Source of the DNA: Thermoflexia bacterium
GTDB lineage: Bacteria; Chloroflexota; Anaerolineae; B4-G1; SLSP01
NCBI GenBank assembly: GCA_030605705.1
Contig: JAUWHU010000098.1
Coordinates: 1 to 7,508, forward strand
Reading direction: 5' to 3'
Length of the DNA stretch: 7,508 bases
The position numbers were made by a program, and so were the translations under genes. The notes beneath the pieces are model-generated. The model was not told where the DNA came from. It searched no databases and was given only the letters and a program-made list of their open reading frames with translations. This document shows positions 1-5,997 of the stretch, one piece after another (positions within the stretch are counted from its first letter, which is position 1; each line of letters begins with the position of its first letter).

Positions 1-4
1 CAAA

Positions 5-42
5 ACCTCTCAAAAGGGGATCCTCTCGTAAACCTCAGAGGT
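5..42. other. Inverted repeat at left edge, possible terminator of an upstream gene
   Basis: ACCTCT at 5-10 can pair with AGAGGT at 37-42, and the right arm is followed by CTTTT at 43-47. This could be a rho-independent terminator for a gene left of the window. The loop is long (26 nt) and the T-run short, so it may equally be part of the repeat complex that follows. A second inverted repeat, TTAGGGT (46-52) with ACCCTAA (63-69), lies next to it. Confidence 0.3.
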
Positions 43-111
43 CTTTTAGGGTGCTTTTCCTTACCCTAACCTGGACGAGCCAGAACCAAATAAGGAAATT
101 CACCACAGAGG

Positions 112-190
112 CACAGAGAACACAGAGAAAGACAAAAAAAACTCTGCGCCCTCCGCGTTATGGGCACTGCCTGCCCATACTACGTCTGCG
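112..190. repeat. Interior element A: imperfect inverted repeat with embedded hairpin
   Basis: Arms at 112-127 (CACAGAGAACACAGAG) and 142-157 (CTCTGCGCCCTCCGCG) are complementary at 11 of 16 positions, and all five mismatches are A opposite C. Immediately after comes a perfect hairpin, TATGGGCA (159-166) with TGCCCATA (172-179) and a 5-nt loop. Bases 142-190 recur in inverted orientation at 4196-4244. Confidence 0.7.
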
Positions 191-263
191 TTGAATTTCT
201 TGTTCTTTATGCCAGGATTTGATTGTTAAGACACTAACCTGGCCGAGCCAGAACCAAAAAGCC

Positions 264-340
264 AACCACAGATTACACAGATTTCACTGATTTTCTTTAC
301 TCTTTTACTCAATCTGTGTCAATCCGTGAAATCTGTGGTT
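264..340. repeat. Interior element B: 77-bp imperfect inverted repeat (CCACAGAT type)
   Basis: The ends AACCACAGAT (264-273) and ATCTGTGGTT (331-340) are perfect complements. The pairing continues imperfectly inward through CACAGATT/AATCTGTG-type segments. The whole can fold into one long hairpin, as small non-autonomous mobile elements or REP-like repeats do. No ORF lies inside. Confidence 0.7.
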
Positions 341-394
341 CATTTTCTTGAAGCCCAAATTCTTGTTTTTTGTGCCAGGACTTGATTGTTAAGG

Positions 395-425
395 GCCTTA
401 TTGTGCCAACTCGAAACACGTCAAA
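395..425. repeat. Short direct repeat, copy 1 (downstream of the ICMT-like gene)
   Basis: TGTGCCAACTCG at 402-413 begins a 24-nt stretch (402-425) matching 1471-1494 at 22 of 24 positions. The preceding GCCTTATTGT (395-404) matches GCCCTATTGT at 1445-1454. Copy 1 is therefore copy 2 lacking 19 nt between two TGTRCCAAC repeats. The rest of the gap to 510 holds nothing recognisable except a weak inverted repeat (AAAGGC 424-429 / GCCTTT 458-463). Confidence 0.65.
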
Positions 426-510
426 AGGCTCTCTTTCAAGCACCCTCTGACGTTTGGGCCTTTGCCATTCGTGATGAACAAATCCTACAAACGACCAGCA
501 CGCCGGAGCT

Positions 511-1242
511 CTACCAGATACCAGGGCATAAGCGAAAAGGCACCTGCCGCATGTATTCGGCGTAGCCGGTCAGTCCCTCACACAGCAGCCGATCTTCAAG
601 AAAGGTGCGGATTACCACTCCCACGATGATGCCCCCTGCCGGGAGCAGCGTCCAGAGGGAACCAAGCATCACCGGCGTCGCCGCATAAGCCACGATCGCT
701 CCGGCATATCCGGGGTGACGCATGAAGCGATAGGGGCCTGCGCTGATGACTTTTTGGCGCCGGTCCTGTTGGATCCGGACAATGGCTGAGAAAAATTCGT
801 TGACGGCCATGGCCCATGTGCTCCAGATACATCCGAGCAGCATAAGCACCAACGCGACGAGCTGCAGTGAGAGCGGAATATCTGGCGACCAGCCAAAGCG
901 CCGATCCAGCCCGGCTACGAGCCAGGTAACCAGCGGGCCGATCACGCCAAGGAGGATCAGCAACAGCCGATCCCAGCTCTGTATGTCCTCTGCTTCAAGG
1001 GAGTGAGCGCGTTCTACCAGCAGTTCGGGGTGCCGGCGCAGGCTGATAAGCCGGCTGCCGACGGCGAACCCGATATTCAGCCCCACACATACCCACCCCA
1101 TGACCCAATCCAGACGTCCTGCCGCCAGGAACAGGACCAGGGGCAGCAAAAGGACAAATAGGACAAACTGGAATACCGGCCTCCAACCGATGTGGGCGGT
1201 TGGGCCAGCGTCACTTTTAGTTGGTTCAATAGCTGGGTTCAT
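511..1242 (-). CDS. Isoprenylcysteine carboxyl methyltransferase (ICMT)-family membrane methyltransferase
   Basis: The protein has 243 residues. Its C-terminal half carries the family signature: GPYRFMRHPGYAGAI at 169-183, then an R212/E216-containing segment and a GYAEYMRQVPFRLCPGIW end (226-243). These elements form the SAM and substrate site in ICMT, NnrU and phospholipid methyltransferase relatives. About five hydrophobic segments (roughly 22-41, 46-64, 92-111, 125-146, 187-211) place it in the membrane. Most bacterial members have no known substrate, and prenylated CaaX proteins are generally absent from bacteria, so the methyl acceptor cannot be named. The ATG at 1242 is preferred because GGAGGG lies 7 nt upstream. 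The frame stays open to 1416, but the extra 58 residues look non-coding. It is monocistronic here. Family confidence is high, reaction low. Confidence 0.87.
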   Translation of the reverse strand: MNPAIEPTKSDAGPTAHIGWRPVFQFVLFVLLLPLVLFLAAGRLDWVMGWVCVGLNIGFAVGSRLISLRRHPELLVERAHSLEAEDIQSWDRLLLILLGVIGPLVTWLVAGLDRRFGWSPDIPLSLQLVALVLMLLGCIWSTWAMAVNEFFSAIVRIQQDRRQKVISAGPYRFMRHPGYAGAIVAYAATPVMLGSLWTLLPAGGIIVGVVIRTFLEDRLLCEGLTGYAEYMRQVPFRLCPGIW

Positions 1243-1249
1243 CAGCGGT

Positions 1250-1255
1250 CCCTCC
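1250..1255 (-). promoter_or_regulatory. Ribosome binding site fixing the ICMT-like start
   Basis: GGAGGG on the minus strand lies 7 nt before the ATG at 1242. It rejects the longer reading frame that stays open to 1416. Confidence 0.75.
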
Positions 1256-1444
1256 AGGTGTTGTTGAGCAGCCCAGGGCTGCTTCCCTGTCACACGGTAA
1301 GGCGAGTGTACTCCGTTCACGGAGCGGGGCGCCGGCCCGAGATGGTTTGACGTTCTGGTAACCGGAGCTCCTGGTGGGCATTTTTGCCACAGGCGAGCAC
1401 TTGCCGATTCGCCCATTTGTTGACTTGCGGCTTTGCCGCGCTAT

Positions 1445-1494
1445 GCCCTATTGTACCAACGACATGGAGATGTGCCAACTCGTGACACGTCAAA
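1445..1494. repeat. Short direct repeat, copy 2 (full length, carries a promoter)
   Basis: This is the longer partner of 395-425. It has TGTACCAAC at 1452-1460 and TGTGCCAAC at 1471-1479, 19 nt apart, where copy 1 has just one. Both copies run in the same direction and bracket the ICMT-like gene at a distance of about 1.07 kb. Confidence 0.65.
1450..1478 (-). promoter_or_regulatory. Sigma-70-type promoter for the ICMT-like gene
   Basis: On the minus strand, TTGGCA (1473-1478) is followed after exactly 17 nt by TACAAT (1450-1455). Each box matches the consensus at 5 of 6 positions. Transcription would begin near 1443, giving a 5' leader of about 200 nt. The -35 box falls within the 24-nt repeat. 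Confidence 0.6.
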
Positions 1495-1529
1495 CATCGT
1501 CAAACGTCAGGAGATACTTTAGAGAAGGT

Positions 1530-1564
1530 CTTTTAACTTTTGACTTTCGACTTTTGACTTTTGA
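1530..1564. repeat. Heptamer array, five units of CTTTTGA type
   Basis: Units are CTTTTAA, CTTTTGA, CTTTCGA, CTTTTGA and CTTTTGA. The array ends 5 nt short of the radical SAM stop codon. It shares the 7-nt period, but not the sequence, of the arrays near 4.1-4.3 kb and 7.4 kb. Confidence 0.8.
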
Positions 1565-1569
1565 CTTAA

Positions 1570-4083
1570 TCACCACTCCAGATCATGAACGGCGACGCGG
1601 CTCTGGCGGTAACGGGCGGGTTCGCCAAACGAACGCAGGAAACTCCGCAGGTCGAATTTGGGGCCGACGAGCAGCTGCAGGGAGCAGGAGTCCTCCGCTT
1701 GCGCGTAGGTTCCCGCGAAGAGCACCTTTTTCTTCAGCGCTTTGGCCGGCAGGTCGAAACGGTAACCCGCTCCCTCCCGCCGGATATTCACAGGCACGTA
1801 CCGCTCACGAAGGAAGTCCCGTAGTCTCTGCCCGGCGGCGGGGAAATAGGGGGCCGGCAGCGTGAGCTCCAAGCGCATCCGCCGGAAGCTGCCCGGCGCA
1901 AAGCCCTCCGCCACGCCGAGGCACGCGATTTCCGGCGTCGCCATCTCTCCCAGATGTTCCAGGCTCGCGCGCAACTCTGCTGTATCCCAGGCGGTGAGGG
2001 CGAAGATGGTTTCACCGTAGAGTTGGGCGTAACGGTCACGGTTCTCGCGGGTGGTGAAGAGGCTCTCCCGCGCGGCGAGTAGATTGTCCGTCAGGGCAGG
2101 GCCGGCGGATAGCAGCCGGCGCAGCACCCAGGCGTTCAACCATTCAGGAGTCACGCCGGCGACGCCGGGCGGCAAGCGCAAGTGGACGTAGAGCGGCTGC
2201 AGTCGCCGTTTGGCCCGCATCAATTCCGGCAGACGACGCCGGTAGTCCGGCATCTCAGGCGGGCGCATGACGTGGGCGGTGATGGCTTGCCGCTGCTCAG
2301 GCGTGCTACAGGCTCCGCAGCCCAGGCAGCGGCCGGCCTGACCTTCCTCGCCGAGGCAATATCCCTCATCTACGCCCTCGCGGGCCAGCTGGTATTGCCG
2401 GTACAGGAAGTCCGCTCCGACGGCGGGCCGCACAAAGTCTAAGGCGAAAGGATAATCCGGCCCTTTCTCGCCCAAGAAGGCCGCAGTCCAGTGACCGTGC
2501 GCTTCCATCCAGCCTCGGAGTGATTCCCAATAGCCGGGCGAGAGGTGCGTGTCGTAGCAATGGCCCTGCCCGGCAAGCGCGATGAGCGGCTCGTGCAGCC
2601 AGGTTCCTCCCAGGGCCAACACCTGGGAAACGCAGTAGTCGTCCCACGGCGTCGCCATGCGGAACTCGAAGCCGTTGGTCTCGCAGGCAGATTTCACCGG
2701 CCCGACGATGTCGCGCCATTCCCCTTCGTCCAGGAACAGGCGATCGTGGCGCAGCGGCGTGAAAGGCATACGGATCAGCCGCCCGCAGCTGAAAATGATG
2801 CGCGCGCCGCGATGTGTGCGTCGCCGCAGGGCTTTGAGCCACCGCGCGAACTCCCGGAACTCCGCCAGGTCTGCTTCAGTCTCGTGGCCGGTGAGGATGT
2901 AGAAGAGTTTGATTTCGCGGATCTTTTCCTGCAGCAGCGCGGCGAGCACCCCCCTGATGCTCTCGGTGGTGAGGCTTTTGTGCAGGAAGGCCCGCATCCG
3001 CTCGCTGAGGCCCTCGATGCCCAGCGTGAAGCTGCGCTTGCCGGCGGCCACTTCCGCCGTGAGAAGGCCGGGCATGGCGTAGAGCACATCCACCCGCTGG
3101 CTTTTGAAGCTCAAACGCTCGAACAGCCGGTTCAGCTCCAGGAGTAGCGTCAGAATATCGCTGTGGGTGTTGAAGTTGAAGCTGTACAGATCTAATGTGG
3201 CGGCGCCCTGCTCCCGTTTGAGGCGGCGGGCCGTGGCGAGGATTTCGGGCAAGGGAACCTCGCGGTAGGGTTTACGGTCATAGCCCTCGAAGCAGAAGGA
3301 GCAGAAGGCCGGGCAACCGAAGTTGATCTGCAGGCGGGCCGTCCCGGCCTCGGAGCTATTGAGATTGGGATAATCCACCAGGAGCTGTTCCTCGCCGGGC
3401 CGTTCCCAGATCGCAGTGCGGACGCTCTGGCCGGGAGCCGCCCTCGCCACCCACAGGCCGGTGACGTGGGTCGCAGCTTGAGCCAGCCGGCTGCGCTTGG
3501 GTTCCTCCATGTGGGCGTGCAGGTAACGGAGGAGGGTTTCCACCTCTCCTTCTCCCTCGCCAAAGAAGATGGCATCGGCCATGCAGTCGCCCGTCTCAGT
3601 GATCAGAGCCTGAGTCGCCAGAGCATTGGAGCCGCCTAAGATGAGGGGCGGCCAGCGCGCGTCTCGCTCGCTCGCCATGAGGGGGATGCCAGAATGGATG
3701 AGCAGGTAGGGCAGGTTGATCAGTTCCAGCGTGTAGGCATTGGAGATGAGCACTACGTCGAAGTCGCCGGCAGAGCGGCAGGATTGGATACCGACCAGGA
3801 AGGGAATATCCGCCGCTGCAAAACGCGCCCGGTCATGCTGAGGGGGGAAGAAAGCCATGTCCACGTAGGCAGCGGGCAGAGCGCGCCGCGCGGCCTGAGC
3901 CAGGAAGAGATGCGGCGTGGAGCGGCTCACGTCCTGGAAGGGGGAAAGGCGCGCAATCAACACCCGCAACGTTGCCGAGGCAAAGTCGGGATTGTGGAAC
4001 GTGGGGTTCGGGTGCGGCGAGTATACTTCCGCCTGCTGGAGCAGCGGCCACTGTCGCGTGAAAAAATCGCTGTAATCACTCAT
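1570..4083 (-). CDS. B12-binding-type radical SAM protein with DUF2344-like C-terminus
   Basis: This 837-residue protein has three parts. Residues about 100-190 resemble the B12-binding fold of such enzymes (FDVVLISNAYTLELINL, LILGGSNALATQAL, IFFGEGEGEVETLL). No DxHxxG motif is visible, so cobalamin binding is not assured. Residues about 245-480 form the radical SAM core, with CPAFCSFC giving C257, C261 and C264 (CX3CX2C) to hold the [4Fe-4S] cluster that cleaves SAM. A second motif, CLGCGAC (C586, C589, C592), may bind another cluster. Residues about 630-837 resemble the DUF2344 domain often fused or adjacent to TIGR03960-type radical SAM proteins; this last match is weak. The substrate is unknown. 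The ATG at 4083 is preferred because the longer frame to 4128 translates a heptamer array; no Shine-Dalgarno precedes either. It is divergent from the kinase operon. Confidence 0.9.
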   Translation of the reverse strand: MSDYSDFFTRQWPLLQQAEVYSPHPNPTFHNPDFASATLRVLIARLSPFQDVSRSTPHLFLAQAARRALPAAYVDMAFFPPQHDRARFAAADIPFLVGIQSCRSAGDFDVVLISNAYTLELINLPYLLIHSGIPLMASERDARWPPLILGGSNALATQALITETGDCMADAIFFGEGEGEVETLLRYLHAHMEEPKRSRLAQAATHVTGLWVARAAPGQSVRTAIWERPGEEQLLVDYPNLNSSEAGTARLQINFGCPAFCSFCFEGYDRKPYREVPLPEILATARRLKREQGAATLDLYSFNFNTHSDILTLLLELNRLFERLSFKSQRVDVLYAMPGLLTAEVAAGKRSFTLGIEGLSERMRAFLHKSLTTESIRGVLAALLQEKIREIKLFYILTGHETEADLAEFREFARWLKALRRRTHRGARIIFSCGRLIRMPFTPLRHDRLFLDEGEWRDIVGPVKSACETNGFEFRMATPWDDYCVSQVLALGGTWLHEPLIALAGQGHCYDTHLSPGYWESLRGWMEAHGHWTAAFLGEKGPDYPFALDFVRPAVGADFLYRQYQLAREGVDEGYCLGEEGQAGRCLGCGACSTPEQRQAITAHVMRPPEMPDYRRRLPELMRAKRRLQPLYVHLRLPPGVAGVTPEWLNAWVLRRLLSAGPALTDNLLAARESLFTTRENRDRYAQLYGETIFALTAWDTAELRASLEHLGEMATPEIACLGVAEGFAPGSFRRMRLELTLPAPYFPAAGQRLRDFLRERYVPVNIRREGAGYRFDLPAKALKKKVLFAGTYAQAEDSCSLQLLVGPKFDLRSFLRSFGEPARYRQSRVAVHDLEW

Positions 4084-4086
4084 GGG

Positions 4087-4156
4087 GAATCGAGAATCGA
4101 GAATGAAGAATGAAGAATGGAGAATCAAGAATGGTGAATGGTGATTGGAGAATCTG
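4087..4156. repeat. Degenerate heptamer array, ten GAATNNN units
   Basis: Ten consecutive 7-nt units run from 4087, nearly all beginning GAAT (GAATCGA twice, GAATGAA twice, GAATGGT twice, and variants). On the minus strand the array reads as CATTCNN-like units and stops 3 nt before the radical SAM start codon, so it occupies the whole ribosome-binding region of that gene. Confidence 0.9.
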
Positions 4157-4159
4157 GGG

Positions 4160-4165
4160 TATAAT
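4160..4165 (+). promoter_or_regulatory. Candidate -10 box (TATAAT) for the kinase operon
   Basis: A perfect TATAAT lies upstream of the operon. No good -35 hexamer sits 16-18 nt before it (that stretch is heptamer repeat), and there is no extended -10 TG. If real, transcription starts near 4172 and the leader is about 230 nt, including the dispersed repeat and the ATTCATC array. Confidence 0.35.
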
Positions 4166-4195
4166 TGACCCTACTGAAAAAACCAGGAGTTTTAC

Positions 4196-4244
4196 CACAG
4201 ACGCAGTATAGGCAAGCAGTGCCCATAACACAGAGGGCGCAGAG
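4196..4244. repeat. 49-nt dispersed repeat, inverted copy of 142-190
   Basis: Read on the opposite strand it matches 142-190 at 43 of 49 positions without gaps. The embedded hairpin persists as TATAGGCA (4207-4214) and TGCCCATA (4220-4227), with one mismatch. It is flanked by ACCACAG at 4194-4200 and AGAGAGTTT at 4241-4249. Confidence 0.8.
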
Positions 4245-4261
4245 AGTTTAAATTTGTCCTC

Positions 4262-4390
<129 letters not shown>

Positions 4391-4392
4391 TT

Positions 4393-4398
4393 AAGGAG
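4393..4398 (+). promoter_or_regulatory. Ribosome binding site of the prenol kinase gene
   Basis: AAGGAG stands 6 nt before the ATG at 4405. It rules out the upstream in-frame ATG at 4348, whose 19 extra codons translate repeat sequence. Confidence 0.85.
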
Positions 4399-4404
4399 AT
4401 AACT

Positions 4405-5115
4405 ATGTCCAGCGGAGATATTATCGGATTGGTTTTATCGTACATTTACGCCTTCGGGCTGTTATTTGGTATGGAGGCCGCCGGCAAGCGATGGGGATGG
4501 CCCCAGAGAGTCACGCGCAAGCTCGTACACATCGGAGCGGGTATGTGGATCTGGGGCGTCTTCTATTTCTTCGATCACCGAATCTACGGCCTGATCCCTT
4601 TTGCCACGTTCATCATCCTGAATTACATCTTCTACCGCCAGCAATCTTTCAAAGCCATGGATAAGGCGGACTCGTCGCCCGGCACAGTGTACTTCGCCTT
4701 CTCCATCACGGTGCTCCTCGGTTTGCTGTGGCAGACCGATGGCACATTAGATCGCATTCCCATCGCGGCGGCGGCGGTGATGGCGATGACGTGGGGCGAC
4801 GCGCTCGCCAGCCTGATCGGCCAGCCCTGGGGACGGCACACCTACACCGTCTTTAAGCATCAACGCTCGTGGGAAGGGACGGCGGCGATGGCTCTGTTCA
4901 GCTTCCTCAGCATCTTCCTGACGCTGCTGGTGCTGCCCGGCTCGGCGCTCAGTCCTCACAGCCCGGCGCTGGCGATGTCCACCATCCTGCCGCTGGCCTT
5001 AGGCGGCGCCCTCGTGGCAACCGCAGCCGAGGGGTGCTCCCCCGCCGGGACGGATAACTTGAGCGTGCCACTGCTCACCGGGTTGGCTCTTTACCTGCTG
5101 AGCGGGTCATTGTAA
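4405..5115 (+). CDS. VTE5-like phytol/prenol kinase (CTP-dependent polyprenol kinase family)
   Basis: This 236-residue, multi-pass membrane protein (about six or seven hydrophobic segments) has the hallmarks of the phytol/dolichol kinase family: RKLVHIG at 38-44, GDALASLIGQPWGRH at 131-145, RSWEGT at 154-159, and E209 followed by DNLSVPL at 217-223. Characterised members use CTP (or another NTP) to phosphorylate isoprenoid alcohols: Arabidopsis VTE5 acts on phytol, SEC59 on dolichol. Length and N-terminal RKLVHIG fit the short VTE5-like group better than SEC59. The start is set by AAGGAG 6 nt upstream. The next gene begins 17 nt after the stop and encodes the predicted second kinase of the pathway. 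The native alcohol (phytol, farnesol, geranylgeraniol or a longer polyprenol) cannot be told from sequence. Confidence 0.87.
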   Translation: MSSGDIIGLVLSYIYAFGLLFGMEAAGKRWGWPQRVTRKLVHIGAGMWIWGVFYFFDHRIYGLIPFATFIILNYIFYRQQSFKAMDKADSSPGTVYFAFSITVLLGLLWQTDGTLDRIPIAAAAVMAMTWGDALASLIGQPWGRHTYTVFKHQRSWEGTAAMALFSFLSIFLTLLVLPGSALSPHSPALAMSTILPLALGGALVATAAEGCSPAGTDNLSVPLLTGLALYLLSGSL

Positions 5116-5132
5116 GTGGGAAAGGTGCAACC

Positions 5133-5993
5133 ATGTCACCATCAGCACAACTACTCCTGGGATTCGTCATCAGCAGTCTGATCGGGTACGCGGGCTATCG
5201 CAAACGCGCCCTGTCCATCACCGGCGTGGCCGGAGCCATGCTCGTAGGCACAACCATCTTCGGTGCCGGCGGCTGGATATGGGGGATGTTGCTCATCACC
5301 TTTTTTGTGCTCTCCAGCGCGCTCTCGGCCTACAAAAAAGCGGCCAAACAGCAATTCACGGAAAAGTTCGCCAAGGGCGCGCGCCGTGACCTGGCGCAGA
5401 CGTTAGCCAACGGCGGATTCGGCACGCTGCTGGCGCTGGCTGCCTGCTTTCACCCCCAGCCGGCGATGTTGGCAGCGTTCGTCGGGACGATGGCCACGGT
5501 CAACGCTGATACCTGGGCCACGGAGCTGGGCGTCCTCAGTCACCGCCCCCCGCGTCTGGTGACCACCGGGCGCGTTGTGGAGCCGGGAACCTCGGGAGGC
5601 GTCTCGCTGCTGGGGACACTCTCCACGTTGGCCGGTGGGCTGAGCATCGGGCTGGCCGCGGCCCTCTTCTTGCTGTTGGATGGAATCCTGGGAGGTCCAG
5701 GGTACGTGCTGCTCGGAGCCGACACGGCACAAGGAACGTTAGTTTTGCTACCGGTCGCCACACTGGGCGGATTGGTCGGTTCGCTCTGCGACAGCATCTT
5801 AGGTGCGACGCTCCAGACGATCTACTATTCGACGCGGCGCGAGAAGGAAACCGAGAGAAAAGTTGACCCAGACGGCGCCCCCAATGAACACTTGCGTGGC
5901 TGGAAGTGGTTGAACAACGACTGGGTCAACTTCCTCAGCTCGGCGGTAGGCGCAGGGGTTAGTGTGCTGGTGTGGAAAGCACTGCTGGCTTGA
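5133..5993 (+). CDS. VTE6-like DUF92/TMEM19-family prenyl-phosphate kinase
   Basis: This 286-residue integral membrane protein shows the full DUF92 pattern: RALSITGVAGAMLVGT (25-40), RRDLAQTLANGG (84-95), ATVNADTWATELG (121-133), TTGRVVEPGTSGGVSLLGT (144-162), GSLCDSILGATLQ (216-228) and NNDWVNFLSS (261-270). About six or seven hydrophobic stretches span it, with a hydrophilic loop at 232-262. Arabidopsis VTE6 of this family phosphorylates phytyl phosphate to the diphosphate; most bacterial members are only annotated DUF92. Adjacency to a VTE5-like gene strongly supports the same role here. AAAGG (5121-5125) precedes the ATG, and the 17-nt gap indicates one mRNA with the upstream gene. The stop is 4 nt from the stop of the convergent degV gene, with no terminator between. 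Confidence 0.88.
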   Translation: MSPSAQLLLGFVISSLIGYAGYRKRALSITGVAGAMLVGTTIFGAGGWIWGMLLITFFVLSSALSAYKKAAKQQFTEKFAKGARRDLAQTLANGGFGTLLALAACFHPQPAMLAAFVGTMATVNADTWATELGVLSHRPPRLVTTGRVVEPGTSGGVSLLGTLSTLAGGLSIGLAAALFLLLDGILGGPGYVLLGADTAQGTLVLLPVATLGGLVGSLCDSILGATLQTIYYSTRREKETERKVDPDGAPNEHLRGWKWLNNDWVNFLSSAVGAGVSVLVWKALLA

Positions 5994-5997
5994 GTCC

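Larger units (their letters stand above)
66..393. repeat. Two tandem copies of a module with conserved flanks and different interiors
   Basis: The left flank at 66-90 recurs at 234-258 with 24 of 25 bases identical (both contain GAGCCAGAACCAAA). The right flank at 194-230 recurs at 357-393 with 33 of 37 identical (both contain TTGATTGTTAAG). The interiors, 91-193 and 259-356, are different sequences, though both are inverted repeats starting with a CCACAGA-type motif. The left flank read in reverse complement loosely resembles the right flank (a TTCT...GCCAGG core), so the flanks may be ends of a small non-autonomous element. No coding sequence is present. Confidence 0.7.
1243..1569. other. 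Intergenic region: leader and promoter of the ICMT-like gene, then short repeats
   Basis: This 327-nt gap holds no convincing gene. From right to left: a CTTTTGA heptamer array beside the radical SAM stop codon, repeat copy 2 with the promoter, then a leader of about 200 nt on the minus strand. The leader carries perfect inverted repeats: GCGGC/GCCGC (1427-1439), CTCCG/CGGAG (1311-1324) and GCAGCC/GGCTGC (1268-1282). Confidence 0.55.

Noticed and set aside
424..463. Terminator for the ICMT-like gene (AAAGGC/GCCTTT)
   Set aside because: The stem is 6 bp with a 28-nt loop and no T-run follows on the minus strand.
1243..1416. N-terminal extension of the ICMT-like frame to 1416
   Set aside because: The extra 58 residues are low-hydrophobicity, Pro/Arg/Gln-rich and unlike the family. 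A strong GGAGGG site sits 7 nt before the ATG at 1242, and several hairpins occupy the extension.
1427..1439. GCGGC-TTT-GCCGC hairpin as a terminator
   Set aside because: No T-run follows on either strand. It also lies downstream of the predicted ICMT promoter, so it would be in the leader.
2545..3147. Plus-strand 200-codon frame opposite the radical SAM gene
   Set aside because: It is a shadow of a GC-rich coding region: no ribosome binding site, no recognisable domain, and the minus-strand gene has clear catalytic motifs through this stretch.
4084..4128. N-terminal extension of the radical SAM protein starting at 4128
   Set aside because: The 15 extra residues (ILHSSFFILDS-like) are simply a translation of the heptamer array, a known annotation artefact of such repeats.
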